From Sciurus carolinensis (lineage: Eukaryota; Chordata; Mammalia; Rodentia; Sciuridae), in assembly GCF_902686445.1 (NCBI RefSeq), contig NC_062219.1, positions 114,081,160-114,145,159 of the forward strand: DNA of 64,000 bases, in the 5' to 3' direction. Position numbers and translations under genes: made by a program. Positions 14,262 through 25,120 of the stretch are shown here, piece after piece. How positions within the stretch are numbered: the stretch's first letter is position 1; every line of letters starts with the position of its first letter. Under the pieces are notes generated by a model. The model saw only the letters and a list, made by a program, of their open reading frames with translations, was not told the origin of the DNA and did no database searches.

Positions 14262-14295
<34 letters not shown>

Positions 14296-14321
14296 CTCTC
14301 TCTCTCTCTCTCTCTCTCTCT
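14262..14321 (+). repeat. Compound (TG)n(TC)n microsatellite
   Basis: About 17 TG units with one TTTG interruption switch abruptly to about 13 TC units. Confidence 0.95.
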
Positions 14322-14819
14322 GAAACTCCCAAAGGCCAGGATTGCATTTCCAGGGTGTGTTTACCCCGAACAGAGGGACAGGGAGCACACAGACAAAAGG
14401 AGAGGGCTTTGGAGACCCAAGAGGGGCACAAACAGGACAGAGCCTACACAGGATCCTCTGACCCACTCTCTCAAACCCCTGCCTCTGGATGCCAGAATAG
14501 CCACTTACGGTGTCTGGCTGGGAACCTTTATATCAAGAATGGCACCCTCTCATCTTACTCACCAACACACATCTGTTTAGCCCAAGAACCTCCTCTCTAA
14601 TTCCTGCAGGGACTGGGGTACAGAGGTGTAGCTGCTGCCTTTATGTCAGCGTCTACCTCTGGCTGTCTCATCTGAAGTGAGAACAACTGACCTTCAGGGA
14701 TGACGAGGCGATTAAATGACATGGTACACATGAAACTTGGCCTTCAAAAGGGAGGAGGAACCAGGGGCCATATTTATTAGCCCCACAAATAGGTGTTCTT
14801 GGGGCACTAGGAAAGGGTG

Positions 14820-15340
14820 ACCCTCGCAGCTCCCCACAAAGCATTATTCATCTATTGGGGGTGGACGAATGGCCCACAGACTGTTTCATTTTTAATTGAA
14901 AATGTTGTAATTTTAATTTTGCAGGGTTCTTTTCATAGATTGGAGCCAACAAAACCTTTTTTAAGTCTCAAATATTTTCCTTGGCCCTGGGCACTACGCC
15001 CATAGCAAGCCCAAATGGATAAAACAGTCCTCCTCCTGCCTCCAAATCCCCACCCCAGTTTATTTGTGAAACCGATATAGGATTTTCCAGGACTTTGGGA
15101 TATTCCCCAAAACAAACAGGAATAACTGGAATGTGGAATATAGATGGTGAAACACGACAGTGCAGAACCCAGAAACCTGATCAGCACAGACAGTCCTGCC
15201 TCTCCCCACCCCAAACATCTCTCCAGCTGTCGAGAGACCTGGGCTCATGATTCACGTTAAGTAATTTTTTAAGAAGAAAGTCTTGTTATCTCCCCCAATC
15301 TTTTAATAGCTTTGTTCGCATGGCGGTGCAGGAGGGGAAG
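14820..15340. promoter_or_regulatory. Putative conserved block, intron 2
   Basis: About 500 bases without a recognisable repeat. AT-rich sections contain TTTTTAATTGAAAA (near 14,890), a TEAD-like tandem TGGAATGTGGAAT (near 15,127), and AAACAAACAGG, a forkhead-like site (near 15,110). The extent is uncertain, and it may be two elements. Confidence 0.35.
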
Positions 15341-16825
15341 GGCTAGTCATACAAAACGGGTGGCCTTGAGGACTTCCGATGGGGTGTGTTTTGTCATTAT
15401 TTTGATAAAGGGTAGGATTTTGCCCTTTGGCCTTCTGTACCCAGCAGAAGACAGAATCCCTGGGGGTCTCTTCCCCAGGGAACCTGCATAGGGAGGCTCA
15501 GGAGATGCCAGCAACCCCCCCAGGACCATCTCCTCAGGGAAGAGCCCCTTCCTGCTCCAGCCTCCACTGTTGGCAAGAGGGAGTGGTTTTTTTAAAGTCC
15601 TCAATTTGTTCATAGTGTGAGTAGTGTAAGAAGGGTTTCACGCAACAGCATCTGATCCTAACCCAGCATTTTGGATGCCCAGGGCTCAGGGAGGCCTTTG
15701 GTAAGGGACTGGCTGGGACCTATCCCAGGCTTCTTCCATTCTTGCTTTAGAACTTACTGACCAGGTCAGAGCAGTTGTGGGGACTGGGTTGGTGCTGCTT
15801 CTAGTCTAACCTCTGGTTCTGAAGAGTGATGGGAAAGGGCTCCTTAGGGGTTACTGGAGGGGAGGGGGAGCAAGCCCTGGATCGGGGTATGATGGCACAG
15901 CAGGTACACAGCAGAAGCAGGGCTGGGGGTGTTGGCAAGGACAGGCATCCAAAGACCCTGTTTTTCCATGTTCCCAGCAGAGTCCCCAACAGACAGTGCC
16001 ACCAGCAGTGGTTTGAGGAACAGAGTCAAATAAGAAGAGAATCTCAAGGCCAGGGCTGGCTGGGCCGGTTCTCCTGAACTTGTCAAGCATGATTTTCCCT
16101 TTTTTTGCCCCAGGTGGGCTGGGACCTGGGGGCCCTGCTCTGTCATCACCCAACCAGGCTCCCCACCCTTGTGCCTCTTGATCCTCAGGCAGGCTAGTCT
16201 TGAACTCCTGAACCCTGCACTTAAAAGTAGAGAAATGGGCACAGAGAGGAAAGGGGGACACAGAGGGTTGCCAGTCTGAGTCCTAAAAATAGAGCCCTGC
16301 CTTTGCCTCCCTCTCTTGGCCTCTTGGTGGCTTTGGCCCCTGGTGCCTGAAAGTTTAATCTCTTCACAGCTTGGATCAGAGACTCAGGCAGACTTGGAGG
16401 CGGGGAATGTTTTATAATACAAATAAAGTGAAGATACCCCTGTGTGCAAAGCACCCCCCACAAAACACACACAACCCTGCTAATTTAGTCAGTTTGCCAG
16501 GAATGCGCAGGCGCACGGGGAGAGTGAGGCAACCACCCACTCAAAACAGACTCCAAAGCCTACTGCCCAGCGTCTGTCTGTCCTTATGTCATTTCTGGGA
16601 CCGTTCCAAGCTCTTTAGACTCGGGCTCCAATACCACTTCTCTCTTTCCCTGGGGAAGGCTGGCTCCCCTAGGCTCAGGGTGGCCACTAGAATGAGAGGC
16701 GCAGGAGTCCCAGGAGGCCCGACCTTCTCAAGAATGTCAAAGTGAGGTTGACTGGTGGGCGCAGCCACGCCCAGGTGGCCAGGAGGGAGTGGGACGAGGC
16801 CTCTGGGAGGGGCACCGGTTCCTAC

Positions 16826-17032
16826 CTGTTGCTGCTGGAAGTGCAGAAGCTCCGCAGGGCTCATCTCGCCGTTGCTGTCTGCGCCGGTCGCGGCGTCCCT
16901 ACCTGCTCCGCCTGCAGCCGTGCCTGCAGCCCCGGCCCCTCCACCGCCATCGGCCTGCCCAGAGAGGCTGCCCACGCCGTTCTGACCAGACGGAGCCGAC
17001 CTGATTGTCTCTGAGGCGGATTCCACCATCAT
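16826..17032 (-). CDS. FOXP4: FOXP4 coding exon 2 (start codon, residues 1-69)
   Basis: This is the coding part of the exon with the initiator. Translation begins with two consecutive ATGs (17,032 and 17,029) and reads [20 protein letters not shown]. It continues through a Gly/Ala-rich linker to [20 protein letters not shown], the start of the glutamine-rich region typical of FOXP proteins. An in-frame TAG lies three codons upstream of the first ATG, so this start is forced. The acceptor is a pyrimidine tract ending CAG at 17,049, so the exon begins at 17,048 with 16 bases of 5' UTR. The donor is CAG|GTAGGA after 16,826. The coding part is 207 bases and ends in phase 0, matching the next exon. 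The linker (about residues 29-48) is more Ala/Gly- and GC-rich than the Ser/Thr-richer human linker as I recall it. Identification is secure from the flanking conserved blocks. Confidence 0.96.
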
Positions 17033-17048
17033 GTCGCTCTAGCGGGAC
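17033..17048 (-). other. FOXP4: FOXP4 5' UTR part of exon 2
   Basis: Sixteen bases lie between the splice acceptor (CAG at 17,049-17,051, preceded by a CT-rich tract) and the start codon. They contain the in-frame stop TAG at 17,039-17,041 that separates any upstream reading frame from the FOXP4 frame. The context before the first ATG (GCGAC) has no purine at -3 relative to the strong Kozak form in that codon. The second ATG is followed by G, so initiation at either methionine is possible. Confidence 0.85.
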
Positions 17049-17846
17049 CTGAAGGAGGAGAGACACGGGGGAGGGGCTGAGGCTCGAGGCTAGACGGGCA
17101 GGGCGGGTCCTACCCAGGGCGGCAACCGATATGCCCCCAAACACAAACGCTGCCATCACAGAAACCCCTACTCCCCCGCTCAGCCCCGGCCTTGGTGCCC
17201 TGGGGCTTGGAACTTCCCTCCCTAACTTCCCAAAGGCCACTCCTGGGACCCCTCCTGCAGATGCGGACCTTCCCGATGCCACCTCCTCCCTTAGGCCCGG
17301 GTAAGGGGCAACTCCAGACTAGCTGAGGCCTCCATTTGCTCCCCTCCTCACTTCCTGGAGACCTCTCGCAGAGGGGAGGGCGGAGATGACGCCCTTGCCC
17401 AGCCCCTCAGGGCCTTAAACCTGTTCTGGCCTCTCCCTCCAGGTCAGGGAGGGGAGGGCAAGAGTTGGGGTCTGGCCAGAAAGGGTGTTCCCACAACAAA
17501 AGGCAGGCAACAGTTCGCTGGGACCCTATTGGTACCCCTCCCCCCACACCTGTAAAGGACTTGGGGTTTTCTCCCTTCTAGAGAGGAAGTTCCCTCAGGG
17601 CAGGGCCTGCCTCCCCAGGACACAGGAGGCCTTAATCAGCATTCTTTGTTTCACAGTAAAGATGGCTTCCATCCACCTAGCCCCTACAGGGAGGCAGACA
17701 ACAGGTGTGGAAGTCTGCAGTGAAAGAAACCCTGGGTCCACATTCCATTCCTATTCTAAATTTCTCAGCCCAGCACCTGGCCCAAAGTAGACACTCAATA
17801 CTAACTGCCCACGAGACCATCATTCCTCCTTTCAAGAACTGCAGAA

Positions 17847-17949
17847 GGCTGGGGGTGTAGTTCAGTGGTAGAGCACTTGCCTAGCATGCAGGAGGCTCTG
17901 GACTAGATCTCCAGCACCTCCAAAACAAAAAAACAAAACCAAAAAAAAA
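17847..17949 (+). repeat. ID SINE, first of three in tandem
   Basis: GGCTGGGGGTGTAGTTCAGT followed by GTAGAGCACTTGCCTAGC, with a (CAAA)n/A-rich tail. Confidence 0.85.
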
Positions 17950-17996
17950 CCGCAGGAGATAGTTATTATCACACCAATTTACAGATGGAAAATATG

Positions 17997-18069
17997 ATGC
18001 TGGGCCTGTAGCTCAGGGGTAGAACACTTAGCATGACTGAGGCTCTGGGTTCGACAATCAGCACCTCCC
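17997..18069 (+). repeat. ID SINE, second of three
   Basis: TGGGCCTGTAGCTCAGGGGT and a degraded 3' half ending TCAGCACCTCC. No long A tail. Confidence 0.7.
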
Positions 18070-18076
18070 AGTAATT

Positions 18077-18167
18077 GGGGGGGTGGGGGTAGCTCAGTGG
18101 TAGAGTCCATGCTTAACATGCATGAGGCCATGGGTTTGATCCCCAGTTCCAAATAAATAAATAAAAA
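18077..18167 (+). repeat. ID SINE, third of three
   Basis: GGTAGCTCAGTGGTAGAGTC, then TTGATCCCCAGTTCC and an (AAAT)n tail. Confidence 0.8.
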
Positions 18168-18614
18168 CTGAGTGCCTCAACCAAAACAAAGTCTTATCCT
18201 CTGATCAGATATGACTTTTAAGAAGTAGCTGAAACTCTCCCCAGCCCAGCAAAGGAAAATAGAACTAGGATAGACAATGGCAGTGAGGAGGAAGAGGCCT
18301 GAGCTCCATTCCATGAGTCATGGAGGTTCTAATGTCCCATGGGCTTGTACCCAGACTGCAATGAATATGGGGAACGATAGCATTCAAAGCTGTCCTCAAA
18401 TTCCCAATACCCCACAAAGCCATAGCACCTTGAGAGGAACATGGATTTCACTCAAATTGAACATAGTTGGCATCTACCACAGATTACTGCCGCATCTCAA
18501 ACTCTCTGTTTCCTTGTCTGTCAAAGTATTTAATCCCGCCTCCTAGAATCCTTTGGGGGAATAAATAAACCAGTGCATACAAGGCACCCAGGAGAGGAGC
18601 ATCTTTTATGGACC

Positions 18615-18730
18615 AGCCCCTTCTCCATCCACCCTAATTGTAAAAAGTGAAGACTCAGGCTCAGAGAGGTCAATGACTTGGCCCAAATCACAGACAGGTA
18701 AGGGGTAAAAGAAGCCAAATGAGCATCCGG
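18615..18730 (-). repeat. MIR fragment
   Basis: AAGACTCAGGCTCAGAGAGG and CAATGACTTGGCCCAAATCA are reverse MIR core. Confidence 0.68.
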
Positions 18731-19799
18731 CAAAGTCCATGGAAACTAGCCAATGTTCTTTCCTTATTTCTTGATCCCTTTTGATCATAACCACATGGTC
18801 TCCCTGATCCTAGGTGGGTGAGGGCCTTGCAGGTAACTGATAAGAAACAGCAGGAAGAGGTGGAATTACTTTCCTAGTCCCTCCCCCAAGGTGGCTGATT
18901 TCGAGAACATTCTTTCCTACCCCCAAATTCTCTCCTTTTTCCCAGGGAGGATCCCTTCTCTCATCAATGGACCTCTTGCTGTTTTTATCCCTACTAGAAG
19001 CAAAGCAGGGAAAAGTATGGGATGGGAGAGAACAGAGAGCAGCTAAGGGTCTGTGGGGAGCCACACCACTGTTCCCTGTGTCCCCTTCCCGATGGGTCTG
19101 TGTGGCATCTCTTGCCCACCTCCACCCCATGCTACTGGAGTGCCCATTTTTGTGAATTTTTTTCTATGTTCCCAAGGGCTTGCTTCCCAACCCCTAGCTT
19201 CTGCTCCCACTCCTGGGCTCTGAGAGGGGCAAGGGCTAGGATGGGGGTGACGGTTTGGAAGAGATTGAGCACTTGGTCTCAGGCCTTAATGGCCATGTCA
19301 GCCTGAGGGCTAGTGGCTGCCAAATGATGGATGGGGTGGGCGCCATCCTCCACCCACCACAGCACAGGCTCTAGTCCCCTCCCCTGAAGCCACCCACCCT
19401 AGTAGCTTAGAGGAGGAACTCCCCCTCTCAAGACAGGGCCTCAGCTCCAAAAGGGGGAAGGGAAGACGGCTCTCCATCTCCCACTCCCCCAACCCTGGCC
19501 CTGCTGGGGGTGAGAACAGCTGCCTGCCCGGAATCCAAGTCTAGCTGCTCTGAGATCTGAGACTCCTGGGCCCCAGGGGACAAAGACCAGAGCCTCAGGG
19601 ATATGTGTGCACACAGGATAAAGCAAAGAGAATCTGGCAGTTACTTCCCTGGGGTGAGGGAGAGTGTCCCCTTCCAACATTTAAGAACAGCATAAAGTTG
19701 TAGATCAGACAGCAAGTTTAGAAAAAGGAGAAAAAAAAAAGGGAGAAGGATGCAAAGGTGTCCCTTTCTTTCCCATCTTTTCATGGGGGGGCGATACAG

Positions 19800-19985
19800 A
19801 GCGACACCCACTGAACAACATAATTGCTGCAATGTGGCGTGTAATAATAGCTATTCAAGGACTGATCATTCATATTAAACAGGGTGAAGCAAGCCTCTCA
19901 TTTGCATGCTTGAGATTATATGCATTTGAAAAGTCATTTCCGCAGGGTGTATGAATGGCATTAATTCCCATGTGGCAAGCTCTGC
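19800..19985. promoter_or_regulatory. Putative conserved element, intron 1 (two octamer-like sites)
   Basis: This non-repeat AT-rich segment has an exact ATTTGCAT octamer near 19,899, a related ATATGCATTTG near 19,918, and GCATTAATTCCC near 19,959. Their spacing of about two helical turns could suit cooperative POU binding. There is no direct evidence of function. Confidence 0.4.
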
Positions 19986-20639
19986 CCCCTCCAGGGGCCT
20001 TCGCCCTGCTGACACACAGTCCTACACCTCCTTCCATGCTCCTGCCCACCCGCCACCACTGGGCCACCAAACCTGCATGGCAGGCACTCCCAGGTCACCT
20101 CCAAATCCTCACCTATTCCCTGGGACACTTGCCCTCCAAGGTTGAGCATACCAGCAGCTTCCAGATCCCTCCTGCCTCTCCACAGGGTGTTGCAATAGGA
20201 CTGGGGTGTTTCCCAGCACTGTGGGTGAGCAGATTCTGGATGCCTGGGGCCCAGGCAATTAGGGATGGGATGAGGTGGGATGCTGGGGGCAGCCCTTGCT
20301 ATCAGTGCCCTGTAACTACAAGGGGAGTGAGGGAGGAAGTCAGCGTCCATAGAGTCTGGACTCTAGCAGGCCCTTGTTACACCACAAGTCAGTTGTGAGC
20401 GTTTTGCCTTCTCTCTGGGTCTCACCTTCTCCACATGAAGACTCACTGCTGGAATCCCTTTGCCAAAGGACTCCACCCAGTGTAGACCTGAGCTGCCAGC
20501 TCTCGGACCGGAGGTACATATTCTAAGAGCACCGTCTTCCCTACACTCCCACTCCTGCCTCAGTACACCCCTACCCTCCCACCACACTCCTCCCCATCAC
20601 CCCTCTCCCAGCCAGAGCAGCTAAACACCTGCAGGAGAG

Positions 20640-20765
20640 ACCAGAAGCTCTGAGAATTAATCACCTGGTTTCAAAGCCCAACTATGGGACCTTGCGGGAG
20701 TCACCACCCCTTGGGCTGCTTTCTCCCTCCACACAAGGGGAATAAGAGATCTTTTTAGGATTGAC
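20640..20765 (+). repeat. MIR fragment
   Basis: CAAAGCCCAACTATGGGACC through AAGGGGAATAAGAGATC is a diverged forward MIR. Confidence 0.5.
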
Positions 20766-20929
20766 TAAAAGTGGGGCTCTCATTCACCCGGGCCTTTCCA
20801 GACCCCTCTCCTACCACATCATGGGGCCAATGGAGGCTCAGTAGTTTTAGGTGGTCCAGGACTTAGGTCTGGGGTTCCAGTACTACATGTGGGCAGGCCC
20901 TAGTCTCCCATCCCTCCTTTAGGGGAGCC

Positions 20930-21250
20930 GGGCACAGGGGAGCCTTGGCCAGGTCCCCGGCGGACGTCAGCAGACTCAGTCGGAAGGAAGGAAGCTGGGT
21001 CAAAGCCGCAGCCTCCTCTTCCGCTCTGGGGGCACGCTGTGGCCTCGGGGCTCCCACTTCCCTGACGCTCCAGGCTCTTCTAAGGACCAAGGCCGGCCTC
21101 GGAACTCTCCTGGCCGGAAGTGACAAGTTCCACCTACCTGAGGCCAAAGCGGGCACCCAAGGCCTGGGGTGCTTTGTCGGGGAAGGGGAAGAAAAACTGG
21201 GGAGCCGTACACGTGGAGAAACCTTTTGTGTCTTTTCGCGGGTCCATATG
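20930..21250 (-). promoter_or_regulatory. FOXP4: Possible internal promoter and alternative first exon
   Basis: A GC-rich, CpG-containing patch in intron 1 holds a CRE-like GACGTCAG (20,963-20,970), an ETS-like CCGGAAGTGA near 21,115, and on the minus strand a strong splice donor CTCAG|GTAGGT with the last exon base at 21,138. The AT-rich homeobox block lies directly upstream (21,250-21,480). A transcript starting near 21.25 kb and splicing to the exon 2 acceptor would give an alternative 5' UTR with the same protein start. No transcript evidence is available to me, so this is a prediction. Confidence 0.35.
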
Positions 21251-21480
21251 GCGTAGGGAGTATTAATTACCGTGGCTTTTTAATTAACAATCGTTTAATC
21301 TGAGCCATAACATTTGCTACGACACCCTGTGCCTCTACGCGAACCCGCGCCGCCCGGGCTGCCAACTCATCAATTAATTTTTATTGACGTTTTCTTCCCC
21401 AAACAGGCACAATACCAGGGTTTTCCAATTAACACCTCCGCGATCTCTAATTAGTGCAATTAACAGAGTGATGGATGCCC
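21250..21480. promoter_or_regulatory. Putative conserved enhancer, intron 1 (TAATTA cluster)
   Basis: This non-repeat block has six homeodomain-type cores in about 210 bases: near 21,262-21,270, TTAATTAA at 21,280-21,287, and further cores near 21,371-21,380, 21,426-21,432, 21,446-21,454 and 21,458-21,465. AT-rich clusters alternate with CpG-bearing GC segments. This texture is typical of deeply conserved developmental enhancers, but conservation itself could not be tested here. Confidence 0.5.
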
Positions 21481-21754
21481 GGGGTTTACCCGCGAGGGAG
21501 GGAGTGGCGGGGCAGCCCCCAGCGCGCTCCCGGGGCGCGCGTCCGCTGACACACACGTGCACTCGCGCAACTGGGGAAGGAACGCGCCTTCAGCTCTTAA
21601 GGAAGCACACCAATGGGGACGTGACCACAGCTCACCTGTACACAGAGCCAAGGTGGTGGCTGGAGTTCAAATAAGCAGCCAGTTTCCAGCCCTTTCGAAA
21701 CCTATAATCTAGTCCGGGAGACAGAAGAACTTGGCCCCCGCTGGGAGTCTGACC

Positions 21755-21905
21755 CAGAAGTAGGGAAGCTGGCAGTTCTAGCCCGGGCCTTATCACCAAC
21801 TTGCTGAGTGACTTGGATAACGTAATTCTCCACTTTCCTCTGTATAGTGGTAAGAACTGGACTAGAGTTAGCTATTTTATCATTTATAATTCCAAGTACG
21901 AGGAG
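21755..21905 (+). repeat. MIR fragment
   Basis: CTTGCTGAGTGACTTGGATA and TCCTCTGTATAGTGGTAAGA are a diverged MIR core. Confidence 0.6.
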
Positions 21906-22011
21906 GAAGCATATTGCAATAAATAAAAGGTGAAATTTAAGATATAATATTCCAGAATAAGAGGGGAGAATAATGGATCCCAAATTTTAGTCACAGAGTC
22001 ACCGTGGAGAG

Positions 22012-22125
22012 ATGATTATTGGGCTCCTTCCAGCAGAGTTTCTAATTCAATAGGTCTGGAGTGGGCCTGAGAATTTGCATTTCTAAAAAGTTCTTAGAGG
22101 ATGCTAAGGGCTGCTTGTCTGAGGC
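22012..22125 (-). mobile_element. MER5A-type hAT DNA transposon remnant
   Basis: AGAGTTTCTAATTCAATAGG and GAGAATTTGCATTTCTAA follow the reverse MER5A pattern. It is fossil. Confidence 0.65.
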
Positions 22126-22677
22126 AGCAGGTCTCCACTGATGAACACTAACTCTAATTTTGCGCTTCTGGATGACCAAAACTAGGGATGGATCTCCCAA
22201 GGTCATTCATTCATTCCTCGTGTATTAAGCTAAGCACCAGAGATCTACCTTCAGGAAACTGAAGTATGGTGCCCATTGAATAAGCAAGTGCTTTGAGAGC
22301 CATGTGTAAGAGAATCAACAAGCGCAGCCCGTAATAATGGGGGGCCCACCTCTTCCCTTCTCCCAGGTAAATCTGGCTTTTTAAAACTTCAGCCACTAGT
22401 GGAGTCTTTCCCTCAATGATCCATACAATGTTCTCCATGAGCAAAACAGGACACTGCCCCTATTCTTGTGAAGATCATGCTCCCATAATGGGAGGTAAGG
22501 AATAAATAAGGATACAAAAATTAATTAAACTTGAATAAAATAAATTCTATCCAGTGCAGGGAAGGAAGAGGCCTTCTCTTTGGAGGAAATAGCATTTAGG
22601 ATCAGAGAGGAAGGGTGAGTAGGCATCGACCAGGCACAGTGCACACTGGATTCGGGGGAAACAGCACGTGCAAAGAC

Positions 22678-22728
22678 TTTTTATTTATTTATTTATTTAT
22701 TTATTTATTATTTATTTATTTATTTATT
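22678..22728 (+). repeat. (TTTA)n microsatellite
   Basis: About twelve TTTA units with one interruption. This is the expanded tail of the adjacent minus-strand SINE. Confidence 0.9.
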
Positions 22729-23123
22729 CTGGTACTAGGGATTAAACCCAGAGGTATTTTACACCTGTGTTACATCCCCATCCCTGTTTATTTTGGGGGC
22801 AGGTACTGGGATTGAACTCAGGGGCACTTGACCACTGAGCCACATCCCCAGCCTTATTTTGTATTTTATTTAGAGACTGGGTCTTGCTGAGTTACTTAGC
22901 GTGTTGTTTTTGCTGAGGCTGGCTTTGAACTCCAGGTCCTCCTGCCTCAGCCTCCCGAGCCACTGGGATTGCAGGCGTGCACCACCCTGTCTGTCCCTTT
23001 TCATTTCTTAATCTTTGAGAAAGGATCTCCCTAAGTTGCTGAGGTTGGTCTTGCCCATGTGATCTTCCTGCCTCAGCTCCCCAAATTGCTGGGATTATAG
23101 GCATGTGCTACCACCCCCACCTG
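22729..23123 (-). repeat. Cluster of minus-strand SINEs
   Basis: Three adjacent bodies: an ID-like head (22,729-22,788), a full composite SINE (22,800-22,998) with its B1-like half, and a second B1-like half (about 23,008-23,123) ending in GGGATTATAGGCATGTGC. Confidence 0.8.
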
Positions 23124-23539
23124 TGCCAATGCCTTTATTTAAAAAAAAAAAAAAAGTCACCAGTTTCAGACTTTTCCAGAACTAAGTCTTTGAAATGGAT
23201 ACACTTCTAGATTATAAAGACAGACATGTGGGTACCACATAGAAAAGACTGTTAGGAACACCTTATTTTTCCTTCTTTTCTATCCCCCACCCCCAACTAT
23301 ACTATCAGATCTTACTTATGTCAAAGAACATAAAGCACAGGGCTTTTCGGAGTCAGAAGTATTGGCCCTACAAGTAAGTGAAGGATACCTCTCAATGGGA
23401 GGACTCAGGGAAGCCCTCCCCCATGTAGCTCTGACCTCTCACTGGCTTCAGGCTGCCAGGTCGGGGAGGGCTCTGCAGCAGCAGTGTGGGCCTTGTCCTT
23501 ACATAGCCAACCACTCATTTGCCATCCTACCTGCTAACA

Positions 23540-23690
23540 CTGACCTCTGATTACCTTCGTGACATTAAGCAATGAAGTCACCTGTCTGAGCCTCTGTTTT
23601 TTTTATCTGTAATATGGGACTAATACCAATAAACCGTCCCTCCAGGAATGCTGTGGCATCAAGTAAGACACTGCACAAAGAAGATAAGTC
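23540..23690 (+). repeat. MIR fragment
   Basis: GAGCCTCTGTTTTTTTTATC and TGTAATATGGGACTAATACC show the MIR core. Confidence 0.65.
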
Positions 23691-23835
23691 AGAGAAGGGT
23701 ACTTACTTAGTTATGGGGCCCAAAAGTCCTTTTGCAACACAACTCTGAGTGGGCTGGGGTTTAAAAATTCACACCAGCCCTTGGATCAAGCACTAGAGAA
23801 AAGCAAGTCCAGACCCATAGGTGAGATTGCCCATG

Positions 23836-23909
23836 TGGGGCTGGGGACATAGCTTAGTGAGAGAGCCCTGCCTAGCATGTGCAAGGCTCTGGGCTGATCC
23901 CCAGCATGG
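23836..23909 (+). repeat. ID SINE
   Basis: GGCTGGGGACATAGCTTAGT, a diverged tRNA-like body, and GATCCCCAGCAT at the 3' end. Confidence 0.75.
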
Positions 23910-24043
23910 AGGGTAGGGGGACTACAGCGCTAAAACAGGTCCTAAAACCAGAACTGGGTGATGCATTGCAGAACCCTTAAGTACTAACCAGCAGTGTCTC
24001 TCCTCAAGCTGCGCTGAGTTCCAGAAGAATCTTAATCTCTTCT

Positions 24044-24132
24044 GGGGCCTGGGGACATTGCTCAGTGGCACAGTACTTACCTAGAATGTGAGAGGCCTGG
24101 GTTAGAGCCCCAGTACCAAAACCAAACAACAA
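24044..24132 (+). repeat. ID SINE
   Basis: GGGGCCTGGGGACATTGCTC, then GGGTTAGAGCCCCAGTACC and a CAAA-rich tail. Confidence 0.75.
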
Positions 24133-24589
24133 CCCCTCCCCAAGTCCCTGCCCTCCCTCTGAGACTACCATGTGTATCAGAGGCTGGCACCCTCTGCTCC
24201 CCTCCCCCACACTCAAACCTACCAGCCCCACCTCTAGGGAGCACTCAAGGCCTATTCCTGACACAAATTTCAGAGTTGGAGGGGTTTAGTACAAGAGGTA
24301 GGGCATGGACATGCCAGTCTGAAAGACTGTAACACATCCTTTAATTTGAAAGGTGAGTCGCTGTCCTGTGCTTCCTGTTCCAAGTTCTTTCCCAAGTCTC
24401 AAATAACTTTATTTTCTAATCTTGAAAGTAAGAGACATCTTGGTGGGACTTCTGGTGTGTGTGTGGGTGGGTGGGTGGAGGGAGTACAAGGGGGAAAAAA
24501 AAAAAAGAGAAGAAGAGTACTCATAATCCTACCACCCAGCGACCTTTTGGGATGACCCTTCCAGTCAATCCACTTTCACTCTTTTGGAA

Positions 24590-24795
24590 TACAAATGCTT
24601 AAAAAGTGAAATTGGGTAATCGGTACATGGTTTGAATTTTCCTATTTTTCCACTCACCACTTACTATCATAAGTATTTCCACATGACATCGAATATTTTA
24701 AGCAACAGTTTTTAATGGTCACATCGTTGCATGTTCCAGAATTTATTTAGCCAATCCCCTAGAGTTTGACATCTAGGCTGTTATCTCCCCCCCAC
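24590..24795 (+). repeat. Ancient L1-type LINE fragment
   Basis: The order CATAAGTATTTCCACATGAC, AATTTATTTAGCCAATCCCC and GACATCTAGGCTGTTATC matches the old L1 3'-end pattern. It is heavily diverged. Confidence 0.45.
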
Positions 24796-24796
24796 C

Positions 24797-24995
24797 TTTT
24801 TTTTTTTTTTTTTTTTTTTTTGCACTAGAGATTGAACCCAGGGGTGCTTAACCCCTTAGCCACATCCCCAGCCCTTTTTTCTATTTTATTTAGAGACAGT
24901 CTCACTGAGTTGTTTAGGGCCTCAGCAAGTTGTTGAGGCTGGCTTTGAACTGCTACCTCAGCCTCCTGTGGCTCCTGGGTGTCACCGCACCTGGC
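24797..24995 (-). repeat. Composite squirrel SINE
   Basis: A 25-T run (reverse poly(A)), ID half with GAGATTGAACCCAGGGG, then a B1-like half ending GTCACCGCACCTGGC. Confidence 0.85.
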
Positions 24996-25120
24996 TTATT
25001 TTATTTATCTTTTTTTTTTTACGATGACTCTAGTAAATACCTAGAACAGGTATTAAACAGGACACCTTGCAGTTTTGACTATCATATTTAGAAGATGGAA
25101 TTACATATTTTAAGGTTCTT

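Noticed and set aside
17840..18170. Short regularly spaced repeats that could look like a CRISPR-type array
   Set aside because: The units are diverged SINE bodies with A-rich tails and unequal spacing in a mammalian intron.
20863..21156. Alternative FOXP4 N-terminus starting at an ATG near 21,156
   Set aside because: The frame would have to read through the donor at 21,138, and the exon 2 start is preceded by an in-frame stop, so no N-terminal extension can be fused.
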